Source: Streptomyces sp. NBC_00287
Lineage (GTDB): Bacteria; Actinomycetota; Actinomycetes; Streptomycetales; Streptomycetaceae
Length of the DNA stretch: 64,000 nt
Assembly (NCBI RefSeq): GCF_036173105.1
Contig: NZ_CP108053.1
Span: forward strand, 8,494,001 to 8,558,000
Direction: 5' to 3'
Made by a program: the position numbers and the translations under genes. Below are positions 52,428 to 61,700 of the stretch, piece by piece. Positions within the stretch are counted from its first letter, which is position 1. Every line of letters begins with the position of its first letter. The notes under the pieces are model-generated. The model saw only the letters and a list, made by a program, of their open reading frames with translations. It was not told where the DNA came from and searched no databases.

Positions 52428-53348
52428 TTATGCCTGGCGGGAGTTGAGGGTGACCGCGTGCAGGAGGGCGTCTCGGCAGGCCTGGACGGCGGGGTGCCGG
52501 CTGCGGCCGCGGCGGGCGACGGTGAAGATGCGGCGGGTGCGCTGGCCGCGGGGGAGCCGGTGCAGGGTGATGGTCGGGGGCTGTCCGCTCCAGACAAGGC
52601 CGGGCAAGAAGGCCGCGGCGTGCTTCTGCTCCACGAGGCGCTGGTGGAGCAGGAGGTCGGTGGTCTCGAACCGTACGTCGGGTTCGAAGCCGACGCTGCG
52701 GCACAGGGTCATGGCCCAGTGCCGGGCGGCCGTGTCCTCGGGTTCCATCACCCAGGGGTGATCGGCGAGTGAGCGCAGCGCCGCCGTCGGGCCGTCGGCG
52801 TCCCCTGTGTCGGTCGGCTGAGGCAGGGCGAGGTACAGGGGGTCGTCGAGCAGGTCCTTCTGTTCGAGTTCGGCGGGCCGCGGATTGGGGTTGCCCGGGT
52901 ATTCCTCGGCGAGGACGAGGTCGAAGTCGCGGGCCTGGAGCGCGGGCAGGGCCTTTTCCGGTTCCATGTGCGTGACGTGGACGCGCAGTTGGGGGTGCTG
53001 GTCACGCAGCAGGCCGAGCGCGGTCGGGACGAGGGCCAGGGCGGCCGTCTGGAACGAGGCGATGCGCAGGGTGCCGGTGAGGTCGGTCAGGGACGCGGCG
53101 ATGTCCGCCTCCGCGCGCTCCAGACGCTCGAGGACCGCTTCGGTGTGGGCGACGAGGATCTCGGCCTGCGCGGTCAGCCTCACCCGCCGTCCGACCGGCT
53201 CCAGGAGCGGGACGCCGACCTCGGCTTCGAGTTGGGAGAGCTGCTGGGAGACGGAGGAGGGGGCGTAGGAGAGGGCGGTGGCGACGGCCGCCAGGGTGCC
53301 GCGGTGCTTGAGTTCACGGAGCAGACGCAGCCGATGCAGATCGAACAT
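52428..53348 (-). CDS. LysR-family transcriptional regulator
   Basis: This 306-residue regulator has an N-terminal winged HTH (MFDLHRLRLLRELKHRGTLA, then ALSYAPSSVSQQLSQLEAEV). The effector-binding domain contains RIASFQTAALALVPTALGLL and FDLVLAEEYPGNPNPRPAEL. ATG at 53348 is standard for this actinobacterial LTTR subgroup; the frame extends upstream but without HTH content. It is divergent from the diaminopropionate ammonia-lyase gene, which it probably regulates, as LysR genes often do for their neighbours. Confidence 0.88.
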   Translation of the reverse strand: MFDLHRLRLLRELKHRGTLAAVATALSYAPSSVSQQLSQLEAEVGVPLLEPVGRRVRLTAQAEILVAHTEAVLERLERAEADIAASLTDLTGTLRIASFQTAALALVPTALGLLRDQHPQLRVHVTHMEPEKALPALQARDFDLVLAEEYPGNPNPRPAELEQKDLLDDPLYLALPQPTDTGDADGPTAALRSLADHPWVMEPEDTAARHWAMTLCRSVGFEPDVRFETTDLLLHQRLVEQKHAAAFLPGLVWSGQPPTITLHRLPRGQRTRRIFTVARRGRSRHPAVQACRDALLHAVTLNSRQA

Positions 53349-53465
53349 GGGCAGCCCGCTCTCCTCGCCCTCGCGGACGGAGAGCTCAATGGTCGGTTTT
53401 TCCGACGAGTATAGATAGGAAAGATTCGCTGGACCGATCGTAGGTGCGCATCGGACGCTGATCGT

Positions 53466-54572
53466 GTGTCCGACAACGCTTCCTCGCTGCCCTGGTTCGC
53501 GCGACCCGATGCCCGTGCCTGGCGGTGTGAATCCGCGCCCGCAGAGGTGCGGGTCTTCCACTCCTCGCTGCCCGACTACGCGCCCACGCCGCTGACCGAA
53601 CTGCCGGTGCTGTCCGCCGAGTTGGGGGTCGGCCGGGTCTTCGTCAAGGACGAGTCATGCCGTCTGGGGCTGCCCGCGTTCAAGGCGCTGGGCGCGTCCT
53701 GGGCGGTCCACCGCACTCTTGCGGAGCGGGCGGCGAGCGGCGCAGAACACGGCCCGGTCACCCTGGTGACCGCGACCGACGGCAACCACGGACGTGCGGT
53801 GGCCCGTATGGCACACCGCCTTGGTCAGCGCGCCCACGTGTTCGTTCCCCAGGGCGTACATCCGCAGGCCGTGGCGGCCATCGTCGCCGAACGGGCGAAG
53901 GTGACCGAGGTCTTGGGGCCGTACGACGAGGCCGTACGTCTGGCTGCCGAGGCGGCTGCCGCGCCGGACGCGGTCCTGGTCCAGGACACCGCATGGCCGG
54001 GCTATGAGCGGATCCCGGGGTGGATCGTCGAGGGTTACTCCACGCTCTGCGCCGAGATCGATGAGCAGTTGGAGGCGGCGGGGGTTCTTGAAGGCCCCGA
54101 TCTCGTCTCCGTACCTGTGGGCGTGGGGTCGTTGGCCCAGGCCGTGGTCACCCACTACCGCAGCCGACCCCTCGGGCATGCTCCGGCGCTGCTGTCGGTG
54201 GAGCCGGAGGCCGCGGCCTGCGTCCTGGAAAGCCTCACCCTCGGCGCACCCGTCAGTGTCACCACGACGGAGACCACCATGGCCGGGCTGAACTGCGGCA
54301 CCCCGTCCAGCATCGCCTGGCCCCACCTGCGCGGCGGTCTTGACGCCGCGGTCGCCGTCGCGGACGCCGACAGTGCCCGCGCGGCCGGTGATCTGGCCGC
54401 TGCCGGTGTCTCTTCGGGTCCCTGCGGCGCCGCGGCGCTGGCCGGTCTGCGCGCGGCGCTCACCGGCGCGGGAGCCGAGGAACGCCGTACGGCCCTGGGG
54501 CTGGGGCCGACTTCGGTGGTCGTGCTGCTGAGCACCGAGGGCACGGCTGCCAATCCGCACTCCAGTCACTGA
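53466..54572 (+). CDS. dpaL: Diaminopropionate ammonia-lyase (PLP-dependent)
   Basis: This 368-residue fold-type II PLP enzyme has the lysine motif RLGLPAFKALGASWAVHRTL (PLP Lys in FKALG), TATDGNHGRAVARMA (cofactor Asn), VQDTAWPGYERIPGWIVEGY typical of DpaL, the phosphate-binding VPVGVGSLAQAV, and the late AGLNCGTPSSIAWP signature. It degrades 2,3-diaminopropionate to pyruvate and ammonia. It begins with GTG at 53466 and is divergent from a LysR gene. A broken lysE exporter remnant follows. Confidence 0.9.
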   Translation: MSDNASSLPWFARPDARAWRCESAPAEVRVFHSSLPDYAPTPLTELPVLSAELGVGRVFVKDESCRLGLPAFKALGASWAVHRTLAERAASGAEHGPVTLVTATDGNHGRAVARMAHRLGQRAHVFVPQGVHPQAVAAIVAERAKVTEVLGPYDEAVRLAAEAAAAPDAVLVQDTAWPGYERIPGWIVEGYSTLCAEIDEQLEAAGVLEGPDLVSVPVGVGSLAQAVVTHYRSRPLGHAPALLSVEPEAAACVLESLTLGAPVSVTTTETTMAGLNCGTPSSIAWPHLRGGLDAAVAVADADSARAAGDLAAAGVSSGPCGAAALAGLRAALTGAGAEERRTALGLGPTSVVVLLSTEGTAANPHSSH

Positions 54573-54601
54573 ACGCGCAACCTCGAAAGGAGGTCGGCAG
54601 C

Positions 54602-54885
54602 ATGGTGACCCACTTCGTGGCCGCGATCGGTGTCCTTGGGCTGCTGACCCTCGCACCGGGCTGCTGCCCACGCTGGCACCGCCCGGGCTACCGACCGCCT
54701 GGGCCATGACGCTCCTCGTCCTCCTCCATACCGCCCTCACCCTCGCCTGGCTGGGCGGCTACGCGCTCCTGCTGTCCAAGGCCGGGCCGGTTCTCCACAA
54801 GCCGCGGATCCACCGTGCGCTCGGGCGGACCACGGGCGTCGCGCTGATCGCCTTCGGCCTCGTGGTCGCCACCGGTGCGGGCTGA
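54602..54885 (+). pseudogene. lysE amino-acid exporter with internal deletion
   Basis: The frame opens MVTHFVAAIGVLGLLTLAPG, a perfect LysE-family N-terminus, then reads out of frame to a stop at ~54710. Downstream, PTAWAMTLLVLLHTALTLAW and GPVLHKPRIHRALGRTTGVA are a normal LysE C-terminus ending at a TGA. About 100 central residues are missing and the two parts are in different frames. The gene was most likely an exporter partner of the dpaL/LysR unit. Confidence 0.78.
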
Positions 54886-54922
54886 CCAGTACCCACAAGG
54901 AATCGAAGCCCCTTCGCGGTGT

Positions 54923-56041
54923 TCACCAGCTGATCCCGGCCGCCACCGGCAGATGATCGCTCCCGGTTGCCGGCAGCACCCACGAACTCCGCGGCTCCAC
55001 GCCGCGGACGAGGATCTGGTCGATCCGCGCCACGGGGAAGGACGCCGGCCAGCTGAAGCCGAAGCCGTCCCCGGCCTCCTCCTGGACCGAGCGCAGCTGC
55101 GAGGTGATGCCGTCGAGTGCGCGGTCGTCCATGGTGCCGTTCAGGTCGCCGAGCAGCACCACCCGCTCGTTCCGCTCGGCGGCGACGGCCTCGGCGAGCG
55201 CCTGTGCGTTACGGTCCCGGCTGTCCGTCCAGAAGCCGGTCCTGGGCATCAGGCGTACGGACCCCAGGTGGGCCACATACACCGCCAGCGGACCCTGGTC
55301 CGAGGCCACCGTGGTGCGCAGCGCCCGGTTGTAGGTCATCTTGACGTCGGCCGGCTTGGTGTCCCCCAGCCGCCCGACGTCCTGCTGGATGTCGACCGGC
55401 CGGATGTCCGACAGCGGCAGCCTGCTCCACAGCCCGACCGTGCCCTGCACCGTGTGGTGCGGGTACGCCTCCGCCAGCGCCTTCTCGTACGTGCCCCGGG
55501 CCTGCGGGGTCAGCTCCACCAGCGCCAGCAGGTCTGCACCGGAGGCGGTCAGGTCGCGGGCGGTGCCGACCGGGTCCGAATTGTCGGCGCCGACGTTGTG
55601 GCTCACCAAGGTGAGGTCGCTGCCCGCATGGGACTTGTCGCCGAGCAGCCCGCCGAAGAGGCTCACCCACGCCACGACCGGCAGCAGCAGGGCGACCACC
55701 GCGGAGGCGGAACGGCGCCAGAGCGCCCCGGCGAGCAGCACCGGGATGAACACGCCGAACCACGGCAGGGAGGTCTCCACCAGGCTGCCGAGCCCTCCGT
55801 TCCCGTTCGGGATGTGCGCGTGCAGCAGCATGAGCAGGCCAAGGAGCAGCGCCAGCGCCGCGAGTACCAGGCCGCGCTTCCATGGCCCCGGCCGGGAGAG
55901 GAGGCGGATCGCCCGGTGGATGATCGCGCGCCCCCTACCGGAGCCGCCCTCTCCGGTCTCCGCCTTCTTCGCCGTCTCGGCGCGCTCCTCTGCGTCGACC
56001 TGCTGGCGCGCATCAGCCACGTCCGACATTGCTTCACTCAC
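54923..56041 (-). CDS. vanJ: VanJ-like membrane endonuclease/exonuclease/phosphatase-family protein
   Basis: This 372-residue protein has three N-terminal membrane helices (GLVLAALALLLGLLMLLHAH, WFGVFIPVLLAGALW, AVVALLLPVVAWVSLFGGLL) and an exterior EEP catalytic domain: LVSHNVGADN, LLALVELTPQ (Glu), VYVAHLGSVR, VVLLGDLNGTMD (GDLN) and GSDHLPV (SDH). This layout is that of VanJ, which in S. coelicolor gives teicoplanin resistance, probably acting on undecaprenyl pyrophosphate. It lies 3 bp after the vanS-like gene in the same operon. Name given by architecture and context. Confidence 0.75.
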   Translation of the reverse strand: MSEAMSDVADARQQVDAEERAETAKKAETGEGGSGRGRAIIHRAIRLLSRPGPWKRGLVLAALALLLGLLMLLHAHIPNGNGGLGSLVETSLPWFGVFIPVLLAGALWRRSASAVVALLLPVVAWVSLFGGLLGDKSHAGSDLTLVSHNVGADNSDPVGTARDLTASGADLLALVELTPQARGTYEKALAEAYPHHTVQGTVGLWSRLPLSDIRPVDIQQDVGRLGDTKPADVKMTYNRALRTTVASDQGPLAVYVAHLGSVRLMPRTGFWTDSRDRNAQALAEAVAAERNERVVLLGDLNGTMDDRALDGITSQLRSVQEEAGDGFGFSWPASFPVARIDQILVRGVEPRSSWVLPATGSDHLPVAAGISW

Positions 56042-56044
56042 TGA

Positions 56045-57166
56045 TCAAATCCCTGAACTCTTGGCTGAATGCGATGGTGGGGCGGGCAGTTGAACGACGA
56101 TGCGGAGTCCGCCCGCAGGTCGCGGGCTGATGGTGAGGGATCCGTCGTGCACCTGGACGATCCTCTTGACGATGGCCAGGCCGAGGCCGACCCCCGCATG
56201 GTCGTCGTGGATGCGTTCGGTGCCGCGCTGAAAGGGCTCGGTGAAAGTCGAGACCAAATCTGGGGAGAGCTTCTCGCCGCTGTTGTCGACGGTGAGCACC
56301 GCGCTCCCGGGGCGGACGCCGGTATGCACCGACACGGAGCCCTGTGCGGGCAGGTTGTGCACGATCGCGTTGTGCACAAGGTTCGTCGTCATCTGCAGCA
56401 GGAGCGCCGGCGACCCGAATGCCGGGGCGATGTCACCGGAGGCGTCGATGGTGACACCGCGCTTCTCGGCGAGCGGGAGGAGTGTCTCGGTGGCCTCTTC
56501 CATGAGCAGGGACAGGTCGACGGGCTCGCGGGTGAGGGACCGCTGGTCGGCGCGGCTGAGCACGAGCAGTGCCTCGGTGAGGTCGATCGCTCGGGCGTTG
56601 ACGGCGTGCAGGCGGTCGAAGAGTGCGCGGGGGTCCCGTGTCGGATCGCTTCGGGCCACGTCGAGAAGGGCCTGCATGGTCGCCAGCGGGGTGCGCAGTT
56701 CGTGCGAGGCGTTGGCGGCGAATCTCTGCTGTTCGGCGACGTGTGCTTCGAGCTGCGTGAGCATGGTGTCGAAGGCGTCGGCGAGCTCGCGGAACTCGTC
56801 CCTGCGGCCCGGCAGCCGGATGCGATGGGAGAGCGATCCGTTCGTGGCCATGCGGGTGGCGTGGGTGATGCGGGTCAGTGGGGCGAGCATGCGGCCGGCG
56901 AGGATCCACCCGCCCACGAGGCCGAAAACCAGCAGGAACGCCATGACCGCGGCTGCCCTCGGAGCGAAGACGCGCAGGAGCTCGGACCGGACGGGAAAAA
57001 CACCCTCGGGGTTGTCATCGGGGTTGATGAGCATCGCGCGGTCGGGGACGTAACGCAGGAGGAACACCCACACCGCCGCCATCAGCAGCGCGCCGGCCAG
57101 CATCAGGAACCCGGCGTAGCTGAGGGTGAGTTTGACGCGGACGCTCACACCGGGCTGTCTATCCAC
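56045..57166 (-). CDS. vanS: VanS-like sensor histidine kinase
   Basis: This 373-residue kinase has two N-terminal TM helices (SYAGFLMLAGALLMAAVWVF, AVMAFLLVFGLVGGWILAGR) with a short external loop, then HAMP, H-box NASHELRTPLATMQALLDVA, N-box LVHNAIVHNL and G-box GLGLAIVKRIVQVHDG. The first TM and the LLRYVPDRAM segment look very like Streptomyces VanS, which senses glycopeptides. GTG 57166 overlaps the regulator stop by 8 bases. Nearby cell-wall genes support the call. Whether the ligand is vancomycin is not shown. Confidence 0.85.
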   Translation of the reverse strand: MDRQPGVSVRVKLTLSYAGFLMLAGALLMAAVWVFLLRYVPDRAMLINPDDNPEGVFPVRSELLRVFAPRAAAVMAFLLVFGLVGGWILAGRMLAPLTRITHATRMATNGSLSHRIRLPGRRDEFRELADAFDTMLTQLEAHVAEQQRFAANASHELRTPLATMQALLDVARSDPTRDPRALFDRLHAVNARAIDLTEALLVLSRADQRSLTREPVDLSLLMEEATETLLPLAEKRGVTIDASGDIAPAFGSPALLLQMTTNLVHNAIVHNLPAQGSVSVHTGVRPGSAVLTVDNSGEKLSPDLVSTFTEPFQRGTERIHDDHAGVGLGLAIVKRIVQVHDGSLTISPRPAGGLRIVVQLPAPPSHSAKSSGI

Positions 57167-57842
57167 GCTCGCGCCTCTCACGTCCGGTGTCGATGCGGTA
57201 GCCGACGCCCGGCACGGTGGCGATGATCCCGGGTTCGCCGAGGCGCTTGCGCAGGGCCGAGACGGTGATCCGCACGGCGTTGGTGAAGGGATCGGCGTTC
57301 TCGTCCCACGCGCGCTCCAGGAGTTCCTCGGCGCTGACGACACCGCCTTCGGCGGCGACGAGGACTTCGAGCACGGCGAACTGTTTCCTGGTCAGGGCGA
57401 CATAGCGGCCGTCGCGGTGGACCTCCCGGCGGAACGGATCAAGGCGCAGACCCGCGATCTCCCGCACGGGAGGCCTACTTTGCGCACGCCTGCGGTCGAG
57501 GGCTCTGAGCCTGAGCACGAGCTCTTGCAGTTCGAACGGCTTCGTGAGGTAGTCGTCGGCGCCGAGCTCGAACCCGGTGGCCTTGTCGTCGAGCCGGTCG
57601 GCAGCGGTGAGCATGAGGATCGGCATACCGCTGCCGGAGGCGACGATGCTCTTGGCCACCTCGTCACCGCTGGGCCCGGGAATGTCCCGGTCCAGGACGG
57701 CGATGTCGTAGGCGTTGACGCTCAGCAGCTCCAGAGCGGTGTCGCCGTCACCCGCGATGTCCGCCGCGATCGCTTCCAGGCGCAGGCCATCGCGAATGGC
57801 CTCTGCCATATAGGGCTCGTCCTCGACGATCAACACACGCAT
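57159..57842 (-). CDS. vanR: VanR-like OmpR-family response regulator
   Basis: This 227-residue protein has an N-terminal receiver (VLIVEDEPYMAEAIRDGLRL, AVLDRDIPGPSGDEVAKSIV with phospho-Asp, GADDYLTKPF with Lys) and a C-terminal winged helix (LTRKQFAVLEVLVAAEGGVV, AVRITVSALRKRLGEPGII). The sequence strongly recalls S. coelicolor VanR. It precedes vanS in the operon and is divergent from a D,D-carboxypeptidase gene. Direct repeats in the divergent region fit OmpR-type tandem binding. Confidence 0.88.
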   Translation of the reverse strand: MRVLIVEDEPYMAEAIRDGLRLEAIAADIAGDGDTALELLSVNAYDIAVLDRDIPGPSGDEVAKSIVASGSGMPILMLTAADRLDDKATGFELGADDYLTKPFELQELVLRLRALDRRRAQSRPPVREIAGLRLDPFRREVHRDGRYVALTRKQFAVLEVLVAAEGGVVSAEELLERAWDENADPFTNAVRITVSALRKRLGEPGIIATVPGVGYRIDTGRERRERG

Positions 57843-57864
57843 GATTCGAGGCTACGAGTCGCTA

Positions 57865-57882
57865 CATATCGTCGGCATATCG
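57865..57882. promoter_or_regulatory. Direct repeat CATATCG-N4-CATATCG, candidate VanR-like operator
   Basis: CATATCG occurs at 57865-57871 and again at 57876-57882, 11 bases apart (one helical turn). The region lies between divergent vanR-like and vanY-like starts. Tandem direct repeats at this spacing are typical for OmpR-family dimers. Binding is inferred. Confidence 0.5.
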
Positions 57883-57928
57883 AAAACCACATACGTGCCG
57901 GCAACACCGCACTGCCTTGACTGCGGGC

Positions 57929-58573
57929 ATGTCCTACCGCGAACCAGCACGAACAGCAGCCCGCCGTACCCGATGGACAGTCCTCGCGGCCCTGGTGATC
58001 GTCAGCGCGACAATCACCGGCGTCCTGATGTGGCCGCGCGCGTCCTCCCCGACCGCATCACTTGCCCCGGCCGCATCACCACCCGTCGAGACGCCCCAGC
58101 GAGACCACAAACGTGATTTCGGCGAAGCCGACGGCGCCCTCCCCGACGGCGTGACCGTGTTCGATGACGGGTATCCCGGCATAACCAACCTTGACCCCGA
58201 TCTGCTCGAGGCCCTGCGCGAAGCGGCGAAGGATGCCGCTGCCAACGGCGTCAAGCTCTACGTCAACAGCGGCTGGCGTTCCCCGGAGCGCCAGGAGCAG
58301 CTTCTTCGTGAGGCGATCTCGAAGTACGGCTCGGAGGAGGAAGCCGCCCGATGGGTGGCCACGGCGGACACGTCCCCTCATGTGTCGGGGGACGCGGTCG
58401 ACATCGGCCAGTCCAATGCCACCACGTGGCTGTCCGAGCACGGCGCGGAGTACGGACTGTGCCAGATCTACGGCAACGAGCCCTGGCACTACGAACTGCG
58501 CCCCGAAGCGATCGATGACGGCTGCCCGCGCATGTATGCCGACCCGTCCCAGGACCCGAAGATGCGCCAGTGA
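57929..58573 (+). CDS. vanY: M15/VanY-type D-alanyl-D-alanine carboxypeptidase
   Basis: This protein of about 214 residues has an N-terminal TM anchor (WTVLAALVIVSATITGVLMW), then a Pro/Ser-rich linker and an M15B peptidase domain: VNSGWRSPERQEQLL, TSPHVSGDAVDI (zinc-binding SxHxxGxAxD), and EPWHYEL (zinc His). It removes the terminal D-Ala from peptidoglycan precursors, reducing glycopeptide binding. ATG 57929 is the likely start; a TTG lies 12 bases upstream. It is divergent from vanR-vanS-vanJ and probably under their control. vanHAX is absent. Confidence 0.85.
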   Translation: MSYREPARTAARRTRWTVLAALVIVSATITGVLMWPRASSPTASLAPAASPPVETPQRDHKRDFGEADGALPDGVTVFDDGYPGITNLDPDLLEALREAAKDAAANGVKLYVNSGWRSPERQEQLLREAISKYGSEEEAARWVATADTSPHVSGDAVDIGQSNATTWLSEHGAEYGLCQIYGNEPWHYELRPEAIDDGCPRMYADPSQDPKMRQ

Positions 58574-58721
58574 CCGGCACGCCCGGCGACAGACCCGCCG
58601 GATCCCGGCCCGGGAGAGTGAAGCGAGGTGTGTTAGGCCTGTCCGTGGCCAGGTTCACATGGCGTACGCGAGGTGTGGCCGACACCATGGTGGCTCTCAC
58701 CGGCAGGCGAAGGGATCACGA

Positions 58722-61700
58722 ATGTTCCGCAAGGTGCTGGTCGCCAACCGTGGCGAGATCGCGATTCGGGCCTTTCGTGCGGGCTACGAGTTGGGCGCGC
58801 GGACCGTCGCCGTCTTCCCGCACGAGGATCGCAACTCGCTGCACCGCCTGAAGGCCGACGAGGCCTACGAGATCGGCGAGCAGGGACACCCGGTGCGCGC
58901 CTATCTCTCCGTCGACGAGATCGTCGGTGCCGCGCAGCGCGCGGGCGCGGACGCCGTCTACCCCGGCTATGGATTCCTCTCGGAGAACCCCGAGTTGGCC
59001 CGCGCGTGCGAGGCGGCGGGCATCACGTTCGTCGGACCGGGCGCCGACATCCTGGAGCTGACCGGCAACAAGGCCCGCGCGGTGGCCGCGGCCCGCGAGG
59101 CCGGTGTGCCGGTGCTCGGCTCCTCCGCGCCCTCCAACGACATCGACGAACTCGTCCGCGCCGCCGAGGACATCGGCTTCCCGGTGTTCGTCAAGGCCGT
59201 CGCGGGCGGCGGCGGGCGCGGAATGCGCCGCGTCGAGGACCCCGCCCAGCTCAGGGAGTCCATCGAGGCGGCCTCCCGCGAGGCGGCGTCCGCGTTCGGC
59301 GACCCCACGGTCTTCCTGGAGAAGGCCGTCGTCGAACCCCGCCACATCGAGGTGCAGATCCTCGCCGACGGGCAGGGCAACGTCATCCACCTCTTCGAGC
59401 GGGACTGCTCGGTGCAGCGCCGCCACCAGAAGGTCATCGAGCTCGCGCCCGCCCCCAACCTCGACCCGGCCCTGCGCGACCGCATCTGCGCCGACGCCGT
59501 CCGGTTCGCCCGGCAGATCGGCTACCGCAACGCGGGCACCGTGGAGTTCCTCCTCGACCGCGAGGGCAACCACGTCTTCATCGAGATGAACCCGCGCATC
59601 CAGGTCGAGCACACGGTGACCGAGGAGGTCACCGACGTCGACCTGGTCCAGTCCCAGCTCCGCATCGCCGCCGGGGAGACCCTCGCCGACCTCGGCCTCG
59701 CCCAGGAGACCATCACCCTGCGCGGCGCGGCCCTGCAGTGCCGTATCACCACCGAGGACCCCGCCAACGGCTTCCGCCCCGACACCGGCCGGATCAGCGC
59801 CTACCGCTCACCGGGCGGCTCCGGCATCCGGCTCGACGGCGGCACCACCCACGCCGGCACCGAGATCAGCGCCCACTTCGACTCCATGCTGGTCAAACTG
59901 ACCTGCCGGGGACGGGACTTCGCCGCCGCGGTGGGCCGCGCCCGGCGTGCCGTGGCCGAGTTCCGCATCCGCGGCGTGGCCACCAACATCCCCTTCCTCC
60001 AGGCGGTGCTGGACGACCCGGACTTCCAGGCGGGCCGGGTCACCACCTCGTTCATCGAGCAGCGCCCGCATCTGCTCACCGCCCGCCACTCCGCCGACCG
60101 CGGCACCAAGCTGCTGACCTACCTGGCCGACGTCACCGTGAACCGGCCGCACGGCGAACGGCCCGACCTCGCCGACCCGATGGCCAAGCTGCCCCCGGTG
60201 CCGGAGGGCCGGCCGCCCGCGGGCTCCCGGCAGCGGCTCATCGAGCTCGGCCCCGAGGGCTTCGCCCGGAGCCTGCGCGAGGCACCCACCCTCGGCGTCA
60301 CCGACACCACGTTCCGCGACGCCCACCAGTCGCTGCTCGCCACCCGGGTCCGTACGAAGGACATGCTCGCCGTCGCCCCGGTCGTCGCCCGCACCCTGCC
60401 CGAACTGCTCTCCCTGGAGTGCTGGGGCGGCGCCACCTACGACGTCGCCCTGCGCTTCCTCGCCGAGGACCCCTGGGAACGGCTCGCCGCCCTGCGCGAC
60501 GCCGTGCCCAACATCTGCCTCCAGATGCTGCTGCGCGGCCGCAACACCGTGGGCTACACCCCGTACCCGACCGAGGTCACCGACGCCTTCGTGCAGGAGG
60601 CCGCCGCCACCGGCATCGACATCTTCCGCATCTTCGACGCCCTCAACGACGTCGACCAGATGCGCCCCGCCATCGACGCCGTACGCCAGACCGGGACCGC
60701 CGTCGCCGAGGTGGCCCTGTGCTACACCGCCGACCTGTCCGACCCGTCCGAGCGGCTCTACACCCTCGACTATTACCTGCGCCTCGCCGAGAGGATCGTC
60801 GACGCGGGCGCCCATGTGCTGGCCGTCAAGGACATGGCGGGGCTGCTGCGGGCCCCGGCCGCCGCCACCCTCGTATCGGCGCTGCGCCGCGAGTTCGACC
60901 TGCCGGTGCACCTGCACACCCACGACACGGCAGGCGGCCAGCTCGCCACCTACCTCGCCGCCATCCAGGCAGGCGCGGACGCCGTGGACGGGGCGGTGGC
61001 GTCGATGGCGGGCAGCACCTCGCAGCCGTCCCTGTCGGCGATCGTGGCCGCGACCGACCACTCCGGGCGCCCGACCGGCCTCGACATCCAGGCCATCGGC
61101 GACCTGGAGCCGTACTGGGAGAGCGTCCGCAAGGTCTACGCCCCCTTCGAGGCGGGCCTGCCCGCGCCGACCGGACGGGTCTACCACCACGAGATCCCAG
61201 GCGGGCAGCTCTCCAACCTGCGCACCCAGGCCATCGCGCTCGGCCTCGGTGACCGCTTCGAGGACATCGAGGCCATGTACGCCGCCGCCGACCGGATGCT
61301 GGGCCGGCTGGTGAAGGTCACCCCGTCGTCGAAGGTCGTCGGGGACCTGGCGCTGCACCTGGTGGGCGCGGGCGTCGACCCCAAGGACTTCGAGACGGAG
61401 CCCGACCGGTACGACATCCCCGACTCCGTCATCGGCTTCCTCCGCGGTGAACTGGGCACCCCGCCCGGCGGCTGGCCCGAGCCCTTCCGCAGCAAGGCGC
61501 TGCGCGGCCGCGCCGAGGCCAAGCCGCCCGCGGAACTCACCGCCGATGACCGCGCGGCCCTGGTCAAGGACCGCGGCGCGACCCTCAACCGGCTGCTGTT
61601 CCCCGGCCCCACCCGCGAGTTCGAGACCCAGCGCCACACCTACGGCGACACCAGCGTGCTGGACAGCAAGACCTTCTTCTACGGGCTGCGCCCCGCCAAG

